DNA from: CAYTID01 sp964437735
GTDB taxonomy: Bacteria; Bacteroidota; Ignavibacteria; UBA10030; BY39
Reading direction: 5' to 3'
NCBI GenBank assembly: GCA_964437735.1
Contig: CAYTID010000066.1
Span: 1 to 12,638, forward strand
DNA: 12,638 nt
In this document: positions 1 to 7,386 of the stretch, one piece after another
Layout: each line of letters starts with the position of its first letter
Position numbering within the stretch: position 1 is the first letter of the stretch
Notes under the pieces: model-generated
Seen by the model: the letters and a program-made list of their open reading frames with translations, nothing else
Told to the model about the DNA's origin: nothing
Databases searched by the model: none
Position numbers and translations under genes: made by a program

Positions 1-74
1 TCTCTGTTTTTACACCGTTTTCGATACTTCCAGAAAAAGTGACGAAGTCAGGAAACGTATCCGCATTATATTTA

Positions 75-198
75 ATTCCACTTACGGATTAGGTTTGTTG
101 TTGAAATAGACATGAGGATGAAAGGAAAAAGCCCTAACCGTAGGATCAGGGCTTTTTTAATGTCTTTGTTTAATCGGTATTCACCCGACGGGACGTTA
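75..198 (-). repeat. 3' flanking repeat, copy 1
   Basis: This stretch holds the stop codon, 3' untranslated region, terminator and about 50 bases beyond the terminator of the large T9SS gene. It resembles 11449-11572. Shared blocks on the minus strand are a TAAC...CGG.TGAAT segment right after the stop codon, the left terminator arm with its loop (GCCCTAACCGTA on the plus strand), and a TTCAACA...CCTAATCC...GTGGAAT segment past the terminator. Matching sequence beyond the terminator cannot come from selection on the protein, so a duplicated or dispersed 3' module is inferred. Boundaries are approximate. Confidence 0.55.
126..157 (-). terminator. Rho-independent terminator after the large T9SS gene
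   Basis: A perfect 10-bp inverted repeat (aaaaagccct at 126-135, agggcttttt at 148-157) encloses a 12-nt loop. On the minus strand a GC-rich stem runs into a T tract about 40 bases after the stop codon at 196-198. T tracts on both sides mean it could also stop plus-strand transcription. Confidence 0.85.
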
Positions 199-2175
199 AC
201 GAATTAATAACATCTTTTTCACATCTGTAAAATTGCCTGCGTTTAGTCTATACAGGTATACTCCGCTGGGCATATCTGACGCATCCCACGATACATCATA
301 ATAACCGGCGGATTTATGTCCATCAACTAATGTCGCCACCTCACGACCAAGAACATCGTACACTTTTAGAGTTACCCAATTGTCAATTCCTGCCCGTCCG
401 TCAGGCGGGGGCAATTGGTAATTGATAAGTGTTACAGGGTTGAAGGGATTAGGTTTATTTTGAAACAACTCATATTTAGTGGGAGTGTTCTCAGTCATTA
501 ACGACTTATTTATTGATTGTTTTGATGTTAAAGAAGATTTTTCCACGGACTTTTCTTCGATCTTCTCATATCTGCCTCTTGATACAAACACAAATGACCT
601 TTGCATTTGTTCGTTTACAGGCGGTGCGGAAAATTCCATATCTATCCACTCGTTCGGACTTAACTCAGTGTAAACTTCATCCAAATTTATGAGTCTTCCT
701 GAAACATCACCGATATTTGAATGTCGAGCAGATAATAATTGAGATGTATAAACTGTAAACGGCATATCAAGTTTATGACACAATTCGGTATAGTCCATCG
801 CAGATTCACTCTTCCAGACTATATCGACTTTAACCGAGCTTGTACTGTTTTCAGGGACACGCAGCCATTGATATGATGGATTTCTTCTTAAACGGAATGA
901 CGTAAAAGTTTCTTTATACTTCCCATTTCCCGTTAATAATTTACCAGCAATTTTATCTTTTGCTCCGTGCGGATCTATAGCAACTAGTTTTAGATACGTA
1001 TCAACTCCTATTGTTGTTTCTTCAAATGATAATTTCATGGTATCATCTTTTGCGGTTTGTATTATCGTGCCATCGAGTTCATACAGATATTTATATACGT
1101 CATCAGAATCAAGTTCAGCGCTTGCAAAATATGCAGGTTTGGCAAACTGTAATACACGACCACTGTCGTCAACGGTTATGAATGTCTCTATCGGATGATC
1201 GATTACAAGAAGCTGAAGTTGGTCGAAGTAAGAGCGTTCCTGCTCAAACTCGCCTACTGCCAGACGATATATTTCTCCTTTTTCATTATATTCTAAATTT
1301 GGTTTTGTAAAGAGTTGATAATAATCTGTAACATCGACGCTCAGGTTTTCTTCGTATTCGCTTTGAGGTAATATGTTATTATCTTCTACCCAAGTATCGC
1401 CGTTCCATGTATAAACAAATGGGCAGCCACCTATTGGTGGCGGGGGAGNNNNNNNNNNNNNNNNNNNNNNNNNNNTACCTCTGTAAGCCGTCAAAAGTCT
1501 CTTTTGGGGTTCTGTCACAACAGTACTACCGCAAAAACCTTTTGCTACCACATTGAAGCTCTTGGAATTTTGAGAGTAGGAAATTGGGAAGAAATAGAAA
1601 TCTATTCTTGCACTATTAAGAGGCGATTCATGGTAAAAATATATATTCAAAACATCCAGATTATATGGTTCAGGTTCGGTATTCCAATAGTAGAAAAAGC
1701 CTGGAGTAGCACAACTGGCTGTTAAATTAGCAGTTTCGAATTCATATATCTGGGTTCTCGTTGTCGCTATGTTAATGGTTGGATTTCCATTGGGAAATTG
1801 TAAATCTTTAATAAGCCAATTTCTTTGATCTGAACCATAAAAATCGTTATAATAAGGCAAAACGGAAACACGAAATCTGTAATGGTAATTATTTAGAGCC
1901 GATTTAGGAATTGAATAAGAATAGAATCCAGCTGACCCAGTCCCATCAAAAAATGTATGAATTATTACATTATTACAAAGATTTACTATTTCTACCTTTA
2001 ACTTAGATAAGTTTGTTAAAATAAATGAAAAACTATATTCCGTTGAAGTTTGTTGAAAAGTTTGGTTAATTACATCTGCACCGGGGAAAAATGCCCTCAT
2101 ACCTGTCGTAGGTCCCCAAATGTCTGATGCATAAATATATTGACTCACGTAAGTTCCTGTCTGTGTAATAACCAC
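196..2175 (-). CDS. C-terminal part of a frameshifted secreted NHL-type protein with T9SS type A sorting domain
   Basis: This is most likely the C-terminal two thirds of one gene beginning at 3260, not a gene of its own. The nominal GTG start at 2175 has no ribosome binding site and lies inside the preceding frame. Adding one A to the AAA at 2181-2183 joins the frames without a stop. The order visible is the end of the propeller region, a stretch with no family I recognise, a proline-rich linker beside the N gap (1449-1475), a domain opening with CPFVYTWNGDTWVEDN (recurrent in secreted Ignavibacteria-type proteins, function undefined), and a C-terminal sorting domain of about 90 residues with PNPFNP and VYDVLGREVATL, ending LLIR. 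T9SS sorting domains direct outer-membrane passage and are removed afterwards. The sorting domain carries an extra PPPDGRAG segment encoded by a palindromic repeat (386-411). Confidence 0.8.
   Translation of the reverse strand: MVITQTGTYVSQYIYASDIWGPTTGMRAFFPGADVINQTFQQTSTEYSFSFILTNLSKLKVEIVNLCNNVIIHTFFDGTGSAGFYSYSIPKSALNNYHYRFRVSVLPYYNDFYGSDQRNWLIKDLQFPNGNPTINIATTRTQIYEFETANLTASCATPGFFYYWNTEPEPYNLDVLNIYFYHESPLNSARIDFYFFPISYSQNSKSFNVVAKGFCGSTVVTEPQKRLLTAYRGXXXXXXXXXXPPPPIGGCPFVYTWNGDTWVEDNNILPQSEYEENLSVDVTDYYQLFTKPNLEYNEKGEIYRLAVGEFEQERSYFDQLQLLVIDHPIETFITVDDSGRVLQFAKPAYFASAELDSDDVYKYLYELDGTIIQTAKDDTMKLSFEETTIGVDTYLKLVAIDPHGAKDKIAGKLLTGNGKYKETFTSFRLRRNPSYQWLRVPENSTSSVKVDIVWKSESAMDYTELCHKLDMPFTVYTSQLLSARHSNIGDVSGRLINLDEVYTELSPNEWIDMEFSAPPVNEQMQRSFVFVSRGRYEKIEEKSVEKSSLTSKQSINKSLMTENTPTKYELFQNKPNPFNPVTLINYQLPPPDGRAGIDNWVTLKVYDVLGREVATLVDGHKSAGYYDVSWDASDMPSGVYLYRLNAGNFTDVKKMLLIR
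386..411. repeat. 26-bp GC-rich palindromic insert in sorting domain, copy 1
   Basis: It is identical over 26 bases to 11760-11785. The core is an imperfect palindrome, CCTGCC ... GGCGGG, closing through one G-T pair. On the coding strand it is read in frame as PPPDGRAG, between the INYQL strand and the KVYD strand of the sorting domain, where other members usually have a short turn. Adjacent codons differ between the two genes while this block does not. Confidence 0.7.
1449..1475. other. Assembly gap (27 Ns) within a coding region
   Basis: Twenty-seven unresolved bases interrupt the reading frame of the large T9SS gene. The frame stays open on both sides if the length is taken literally, but the true length is unknown. 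The right-hand codons start a proline run, and a 6-bp stem with a 4-nt loop (gccacc 1426-1431, ggtggc 1436-1441) sits beside the gap. GC-rich, hairpin-forming, low-complexity DNA is a plausible reason for the break. Confidence 0.97.
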
Positions 2176-3260
2176 GGCGCTTTACTGAGACTCTGTGGTG
2201 ATGTAAAATAATAGCCGTTACGGTTATCGAACGATGCAAGATATTCACCGGACCAACTAAATTTGTGTAACGTCCTCATTTTTTCATCGCTTACCCACCA
2301 TTCATCAGTAAGATCTAATCCTATGCAAGTTAGCTGCGATGTTGCTTTTGAGAATTCGGTATATCCTAAAGCTGTAACAGTTGTGTTACTAACATTATTG
2401 CCATAGAATACAATAAAAGCATTACGTTCGCGATCGATTAAACCTATATATCCCCACATATTGGTTGATAATATTTTTGCAGGATTAATAATTCTATATG
2501 TTCCCGTACCGGGAACAGTATAATATTCTATTGTTTTTTGTATTACTCCAGACCTGTTAATTTGTACGATTTTACCTATTGCATCTATTATCCATAGTTT
2601 ATCATTATACGGACAACAGAATCCGCCGCTCTGTTCAATTGAAATATCTAGGGGATGTAGAATCCCTGGAATTGAAATTTCTGAAATAAATGTAATTCTT
2701 CCTATTGAGTTATTATAATACAGCTTGACAATCTTTCCTTTCATATGGTCCACAACGAAAATAGTATCCCTAGAATCAACTGTAATAGCTTTTGGGTTGA
2801 AAAATTCATAATCACCTGCATTATCGCCATAGGATCGGATCCAATCCCCCGATTTTTGTGAATATATTATTCTTCCAGCATCGGGATCAAGTATAAATGA
2901 AATCGCGTTATTGTGATTGGTATTTATTAATCTTGAATCCAAATCAAGCGTCGAACCTTCAACAAATAATCTTCTATTAATCTTTTGATAAGTTAGATTA
3001 GAATTTATTAAATAAATATTTTGATCGGATGGCGTCCAAGGATGTTTTATTGATATGAGTGAATTAAATGAGTAACGTATAGAATTCTTGTTTAATGAAT
3101 TATATGCGTTATTAGTATCTGCACCAATATTATGAAGTTTTGATAAATTTTCATAATTTATTTCTATCGGCTGCATTGGTTGAACTATCTGAGGTTTAGC
3201 GATATTAGAACCAATAATAAAATATATAAGCAGTACAATATAATTAAAATATGTTTTCAT
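2145..3260 (-). CDS. N-terminal part of the frameshifted secreted NHL-type propeller protein
   Basis: The ATG at 3258-3260 follows AAAGAGG at good spacing. The product begins with a signal peptide (MKTYFNYIVLLIYFIIGSNI). The rest shows NHL-like beta-propeller blades: a FFNPKAITVDSRDTIFVVD motif, a second HPLDISIE ... KLWIIDAIGKIVQI blade, and a CIGLDLTDEWWVSDE blade. Such propellers usually bind proteins or glycans and are non-enzymatic. The last 10 or so residues before the TGA (PWLLHRQELT) do not fit the fold, whereas the alternative frame (VVITQTGTYVSQYIYASD) continues it naturally, so the stop is an artefact or mutation. The whole product would be about 1,020 residues plus the gap. Its 3' end overlaps the nominal start of the downstream part by 31 bases. 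Confidence 0.82.
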   Translation of the reverse strand: MKTYFNYIVLLIYFIIGSNIAKPQIVQPMQPIEINYENLSKLHNIGADTNNAYNSLNKNSIRYSFNSLISIKHPWTPSDQNIYLINSNLTYQKINRRLFVEGSTLDLDSRLINTNHNNAISFILDPDAGRIIYSQKSGDWIRSYGDNAGDYEFFNPKAITVDSRDTIFVVDHMKGKIVKLYYNNSIGRITFISEISIPGILHPLDISIEQSGGFCCPYNDKLWIIDAIGKIVQINRSGVIQKTIEYYTVPGTGTYRIINPAKILSTNMWGYIGLIDRERNAFIVFYGNNVSNTTVTALGYTEFSKATSQLTCIGLDLTDEWWVSDEKMRTLHKFSWSGEYLASFDNRNGYYFTSPQSLSKAPWLLHRQELT

Positions 3261-3262
3261 AT

Positions 3263-3367
3263 TTACCTCTTTCGTTCTTCTAATTTTTTAAATTCATATT
3301 GACTCTTATTAAGATATTTAGCAATCTTTGCTTTCGAATATTTCTTTTTTAGTTTTTTAAATTCATC
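3263..3367 (-). other. Possible small or decayed lysine-rich ORF before the NHL gene
   Basis: A 34-codon open stretch ends in TAA two bases before the NHL gene's ATG and overlaps its ribosome binding site. It reads as a lysine-rich helical peptide with KYSKAKIAKYLNKSQ in the middle and EFKKL at both ends. It has no start codon in frame, because a TGA precedes it directly. An ATG at 3366 would enter this frame if one A were added to the following A run. AT-rich sequence gives such frames by chance fairly often, so this is weak. Confidence 0.2.
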
Positions 3368-3409
3368 TCAAAATGTTCAGTCTATATGATAGTCACCCTT
3401 TTAGCACTC

Positions 3410-4348
3410 TCAATACCTAATCTTTTCTATTTTTGACTCGGATAAATCTTTAAACACTTTTTTATCTTTGTACACGATTATCTCGGAAGTTCTCGCATCG
3501 TATCCAATCATATTTCCGCTGAAAGTTTTCTTAACTTCCCCAGTGCTTACATCAATTATTTTCTTTTCATGTGTTATATCACCTATAACTAATTCATTTT
3601 TGTCGAACCATTGATAGAAGTTAACAACTTCTTTATTAATAGTTGTTGGAGTAACTTCTTCATTTGATAGCGCTTCAAATAATTGAAAACCTGAGCCCTC
3701 ATAATTCGGCTTATAGTAATACTTTCCATCTGAAGAAAAGTAAATACCTTTTAAAGGTGTCTCTTTAATTGTACCACTCCTATTATCGATCTTATAAACA
3801 TTTATATAGTCGGTAGCATAGATCAACGAATCAAATTTTGCCCAAGTAACATCTTGGTAGCTTACCTTTGAGTTTATTATATTTTTTTCCCAATTGGTAG
3901 TATTAATAACAATCAGACTATCTGCTTTAAATCCAAAACCTTCTATATCCTTTCCAAGAATGCAAACAAGGTTTTTTCCATCGGAGGACCAAGCATACCG
4001 TTGGACATTAGGTATAGTTCGTACTAAAACACCCTTTAAAGAAATTAAAAATAGTTTATGATCTATGTAATCAATTTCATTAGCATCATTATGAATAAAA
4101 TCAACAGACCGTGCAATGGCAGCAATTAAATTATTTGCAGGAGATAGTTTTATATTATTATCAGTAAAGACATATCCATGGTCTGTAGAATAAATTGCTT
4201 TTTTTTCGTCATTTTCTACACTGTAGATATAAATCGATCTCCCACTAAAATTCTCCCCAAAAGTTGAGACAATTATCTTCTGTGTAAACAGTTGTTGAGG
4301 TTGGAAGAAGAATGTAATTAGTAATAATTTAAAAATTTTTGTAATCAT
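3410..4348 (-). CDS. Exported TolB/WD40-like beta-propeller protein (second of two paralogues)
   Basis: The 312-residue product starts with a signal peptide (hydrophobic FKLLLITFFFQPQQLF) and continues as repeated propeller-like strands with 'SxDGK' turns, such as YAWSSDGKNLVCIL and GIYFSSDGKYYY. The ATG is preceded by TAGGAG about 9 bases upstream. It is a paralogue of the gene at 4993-6000: matching landmarks include WAKFDSLIYA / WAEFDNSIYS and GSGFQLF / GVGFRLY. Overall similarity is low, so the duplication is old or fast-evolving. It begins 22 bases after the truncated peptidase and is probably cotranscribed with it. I see no catalytic motif; a binding or scaffolding role at the cell surface is inferred from the fold only. 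Confidence 0.75.
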   Translation of the reverse strand: MITKIFKLLLITFFFQPQQLFTQKIIVSTFGENFSGRSIYIYSVENDEKKAIYSTDHGYVFTDNNIKLSPANNLIAAIARSVDFIHNDANEIDYIDHKLFLISLKGVLVRTIPNVQRYAWSSDGKNLVCILGKDIEGFGFKADSLIVINTTNWEKNIINSKVSYQDVTWAKFDSLIYATDYINVYKIDNRSGTIKETPLKGIYFSSDGKYYYKPNYEGSGFQLFEALSNEEVTPTTINKEVVNFYQWFDKNELVIGDITHEKKIIDVSTGEVKKTFSGNMIGYDARTSEIIVYKDKKVFKDLSESKIEKIRY

Positions 4349-4370
4349 GATATAATTCTCCTAAAAAGTA

Positions 4371-4985
4371 TTAATTATTTCCATCTGGATCAGCAATTCT
4401 GACATGAAAGTGATCATTATGATCAGCTTCATATGTTATTCCCTGAAGCTCTGTATCAGCTGAGTATATCACTATGATATTTCCAAATTTAAAAAATAAA
4501 TTTATGAGCTCCTGCGTCCTCGTTCTGCTGTAATTTGAGCTATTTGTGGTAACACCACTACTATATCCATCTTTACGTATATATCTAACATCTACATCTA
4601 ATCCATTCTGGTGTGAAGTATGCGGTGGATTTCCTCCAAAGTAACCGCCCGATTGCCGGCTCATATCCATCGAAGTAATGAGTGGATAATCTGGATAAAG
4701 CCGCCGCCATTCGCGAGCAACTTTTTCTACTAAGTTTATTAACTCCAATGTTCCCCAATTATCACTATCTGGTGTATCTCCACCCCACCAATACTGAAAG
4801 CCCGTTCCGCTATTTGCTATCCTCAGCCCATTCGTCAGCGTTCCACTTGAAACATTTCCCCTCGCCAGCGAGTAATCATGCGTTCCGCGGTTGCGATACC
4901 AAGCACTCGATATTGGGATATCTAATGGTAAAACCGGCGGCTGAGTGTAACATAAAGACTTTACTTCGAAATGAAATTCGATCAT
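4371..4985 (-). CDS. N-terminally truncated MepA-like murein endopeptidase
   Basis: The product is a MepA-like zinc peptidase (LAS superfamily, M74 type), a family that cleaves peptide cross-links in peptidoglycan. From the ATG at 4985 it has 204 residues. Predicted zinc and catalytic residues are all present with family spacing: H122 and H125 with D132 in HTSHQNGLDVD, and H189, H192, H194 in HNDHFHVR. Homology to the neighbour at 6021-7253 begins abruptly at TQPPVLPLDIP, residue 14. The neighbour's lipoprotein signal and two upstream domains are missing, replaced by 13 unrelated residues without export features. A TTG at 5033 would add only 16 lysine-rich residues. The ATG lies 7 bases after the propeller stop with no clear ribosome binding site, suggesting translational coupling. 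Without export it should not reach its substrate, so it may be a decaying copy. Confidence 0.8.
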   Translation of the reverse strand: MIEFHFEVKSLCYTQPPVLPLDIPISSAWYRNRGTHDYSLARGNVSSGTLTNGLRIANSGTGFQYWWGGDTPDSDNWGTLELINLVEKVAREWRRLYPDYPLITSMDMSRQSGGYFGGNPPHTSHQNGLDVDVRYIRKDGYSSGVTTNSSNYSRTRTQELINLFFKFGNIIVIYSADTELQGITYEADHNDHFHVRIADPDGNN

Positions 4986-4992
4986 ATTATTT

Positions 4993-6000
4993 TTATTTTT
5001 CAAAACTTCTAATCTTAATTTTGCCTTTATCAATGATCACAAATTTATTATCTTTAACAAAAAGTAAATTGTTAGTAAATTTACTAAATAATTTGTTTTT
5101 GATATTGTAGATAAGGTTCTTATCACCTTTAGTAAAAATAATTTCAAAACTAGAAAACCATCTTACTACACCTGGATACCAATTACCTTCGGGGTCAAAA
5201 TCTTTTTCTGAAGGCCGTAATATATTCTTAATGGTGTCTGTAATCTCCTGATTTGTTGAACTGCTATAGAGCCTGAACCCCACTCCTTCATCTCCAAGAA
5301 CATAGTAATAGAGACCATTAGCAGAAAAATCAATCCCCTTATAATTGGTTTTAATTTCCTCTCTAGTAATCGGATCATATTTGTAAACAATAGACCACTC
5401 TTTCCCATTACCTACGCTATATATACTATTATCAAATTCTGCCCAATTAATATTAATACTCCCCTCATTAATTTTATATTTAATGTTATTTGATAAATTA
5501 AATATATAAGTAGCGACTGGGCTAAAACCAATTCCCCCTTCACGATAATAACCCACAACATAAACAATACGATTACCATCTGGACTCCAGTCATAAATAC
5601 GCACATCGTCGTCAATTTTAAATAACTCTTTACCATTTGTGTCGATTACAATTAAATTATTAACTGGATAATATACATCACTTCCATCAAGTTGCTTCCC
5701 AACATTTCTTTGCCTAACTCCATACTGAATTGCAGCTACATGATTACCATTTGGAGAAGTTTTAACATCAATAAGTCCATACAGAGAGGTCAGTATAACT
5801 TTTTGTTCTCCTGTTTTTAGATCATACCGATAGATGTTCCTAGAATCACCAAAATTTTTATACATTTCATTTTCATAAACAATTGTGGAACCACCAAATA
5901 AAATAAAACGATGTTCTGACGTAAATTGTCCGTTAATTATAATTGGAAAAACACATATTAGCATTACCAAAATAATTTTGTAAATTGTTTTATAATTCAT
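4993..6000 (-). CDS. Exported TolB/WD40-like beta-propeller protein (first of two paralogues)
   Basis: This 335-residue protein has an N-terminal signal peptide (hydrophobic IYKIILVMLICVFPIII, likely cut near NGQ). Propeller strands follow with TolB-type turns, for example TSPNGNHVAAI, YDWSPDGNRIVYV and GIDFSANGLYYY. AAGGAG lies 8 bases before the ATG, and the gene starts 20 bases after the stop of the peptidase at 6021-7253, so the two are very probably one operon. It is paralogous to the gene at 3410-4348, and each follows a MepA-like peptidase. The repeated pairing suggests the propeller works with the peptidase at the envelope, for example in targeting or restraint. That is inference; no catalytic residues are evident. 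Confidence 0.77.
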   Translation of the reverse strand: MNYKTIYKIILVMLICVFPIIINGQFTSEHRFILFGGSTIVYENEMYKNFGDSRNIYRYDLKTGEQKVILTSLYGLIDVKTSPNGNHVAAIQYGVRQRNVGKQLDGSDVYYPVNNLIVIDTNGKELFKIDDDVRIYDWSPDGNRIVYVVGYYREGGIGFSPVATYIFNLSNNIKYKINEGSININWAEFDNSIYSVGNGKEWSIVYKYDPITREEIKTNYKGIDFSANGLYYYVLGDEGVGFRLYSSSTNQEITDTIKNILRPSEKDFDPEGNWYPGVVRWFSSFEIIFTKGDKNLIYNIKNKLFSKFTNNLLFVKDNKFVIIDKGKIKIRSFEK

Positions 6001-6020
6001 CTTTATGCTCCTTATTATTT

Positions 6021-7253
6021 TTAATTCGTGCCATCAGGATCTGCAATCCGTACATGAAAATGATGGTGATGACCAGATGCCTCCTGTACTCCGCTACCCG
6101 ACAGGTTAGATCTGCTATCAACAAAAATTATTATTGCACCTGAATTTAAAAATAGGTTTATCAATTTTTGAGTAGCGGTTTGATTATAGTAATTTATTCC
6201 TTGGGACGGATTGTAATCCTGCAGATTATTAAAATCAAAAGGGTTTGCAGTGTTATCATTTCGAATATATCTCATGTCAACGTCCAAGCCATTCTGGTGA
6301 GATGTATGATCAGGCCTCCAGTCACCGCCGTTTTGTTTACTTATATCCATCGAGGTAATGAGTGGATAATCAGGATACAGCCGCCGCCATGCACGTGCAA
6401 CTCTTTCTACTAAGTTTATTAACTCCAACGTTCCCCAATTATCAGTATCTGGTGTATCGCCGCCCCACCAATATTGATAACCCGTTCCGCTGTTAGCAAT
6501 TCTCAGCCCATTCGTCAGCGTTCCACTTGAGACAGTCCCCCTCGCTAACGAGTAATCATGCGTTCCCCGGTTGCGATACCAGGCACTCGATGTTGGGATA
6601 TCTAATGGTAAAACTGGCGGCTGAGTATTACTGTTTTTATTGTAGTAGTATGTATTCCCTTCATAACTTATAGTGGTTACAGGTCCGCCATTTCCTGCAT
6701 TTTCATCCTCAATTGCATTGCTAATATTATCGTTATCAATATCCCAAGTATTTACATTCACTGTAATATTATGCCATTCGTACTTATGCACCTGGTCGAA
6801 GTACCGCAATTGTACTGAATAACTGCCAGGAGGAACTGGAACTTTTCTATCTCGGCTTCCAGTCATCTTCCCATCCCAGTAAAAATATTCGTGTCCAGGT
6901 AGTCCATTTTTTACGGTAACTGATTTAGATCCTATCAAAGAAATGTGGGTATTCCGATCTGTAGAAAACAAATTAAAACCTACAGAAAAATTAGTTTCAT
7001 CCTTATTGAGTACCCAATAAAAATGAATAATATTTAATTCATTACTTACTGGCGATTCTCCTGAGGTATGTTTTATCGATTTAATATTCATACCACGCCA
7101 ATCTATAGCTTCTGGTTGCTCACAACTATTACTTAAAAATAATTGCAAGAATAATAACAAAAATAATAAAAATCTGTTTCCTTGTAACTTTCGATTAAAA
7201 AGCTGATAAATAATTCTTTTAATGTAATTATTTTCCCCACCCCAAAATTCCAT
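6021..7253 (-). CDS. Multidomain probable lipoprotein with MepA-like murein endopeptidase domain
   Basis: I place the start at the ATG 7253 (410 residues), because AAGGTG stands 8 bases upstream; the ATG at 7304 and TTG at 7313 lack such a site. A hydrophobic stretch (residues about 28-40) ends in SNSC, a probable lipoprotein Cys at 44. The region preceding it is unusually long. Residues 115-165 resemble a FlgD-type Ig fold (YFYWDGK ... VPPGSYSVQLRYFD). Residues 170-184 (DIDNDNISNAIEDEN) look like a thrombospondin-3-type calcium loop. From about 213 comes the MepA/M74 peptidase domain. Predicted ligands are H316, H319 and D326 in HTSHQNGLDVD, and H395, H398 and H400 in the final histidine cluster, matching MepA spacing. 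Role: cleavage of peptidoglycan cross-links at the envelope. It leads a four-gene run with two propellers and a truncated peptidase copy. Confidence 0.85.
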   Translation of the reverse strand: MEFWGGENNYIKRIIYQLFNRKLQGNRFLLFLLLFLQLFLSNSCEQPEAIDWRGMNIKSIKHTSGESPVSNELNIIHFYWVLNKDETNFSVGFNLFSTDRNTHISLIGSKSVTVKNGLPGHEYFYWDGKMTGSRDRKVPVPPGSYSVQLRYFDQVHKYEWHNITVNVNTWDIDNDNISNAIEDENAGNGGPVTTISYEGNTYYYNKNSNTQPPVLPLDIPTSSAWYRNRGTHDYSLARGTVSSGTLTNGLRIANSGTGYQYWWGGDTPDTDNWGTLELINLVERVARAWRRLYPDYPLITSMDISKQNGGDWRPDHTSHQNGLDVDMRYIRNDNTANPFDFNNLQDYNPSQGINYYNQTATQKLINLFLNSGAIIIFVDSRSNLSGSGVQEASGHHHHFHVRIADPDGTN

Positions 7254-7386
7254 AGTATTGCACCTTATTAATTTGTATATTTTATTATTGTTTTCAACAT
7301 TCATCGCCAACAAAGTATGTTAAAGATGCTGAAATAATTAAAAACTGAATTCACACACAATTGGAAGTGCCATCTAATGATATACT

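Noticed and set aside
1..92. Possible end of a gene at the left edge: plus-strand frame ending TAG near 90-92, and a minus-strand frame reading in the same phase.
   Set aside because: The plus frame has only about 29 codons and no recognisable motif; the minus frame has no start codon after its preceding stop. Part of the stretch matches the non-coding repeat near 11449.
75..105. FNNKPNP-like reading past the terminator, resembling the start of a sorting domain (QNKPNPFNP).
   Set aside because: It stops at once, lies beyond a strong terminator, and the matching stretch near 11449 reads in another frame, so it is better explained as a non-coding repeat.
5412..5636. Minus-strand frame of 74 codons within the propeller gene region, hydrophobic in composition.
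   Set aside because: It is an out-of-frame shadow of the propeller gene at 4993-6000, which has a signal peptide, a good ribosome binding site and propeller motifs.
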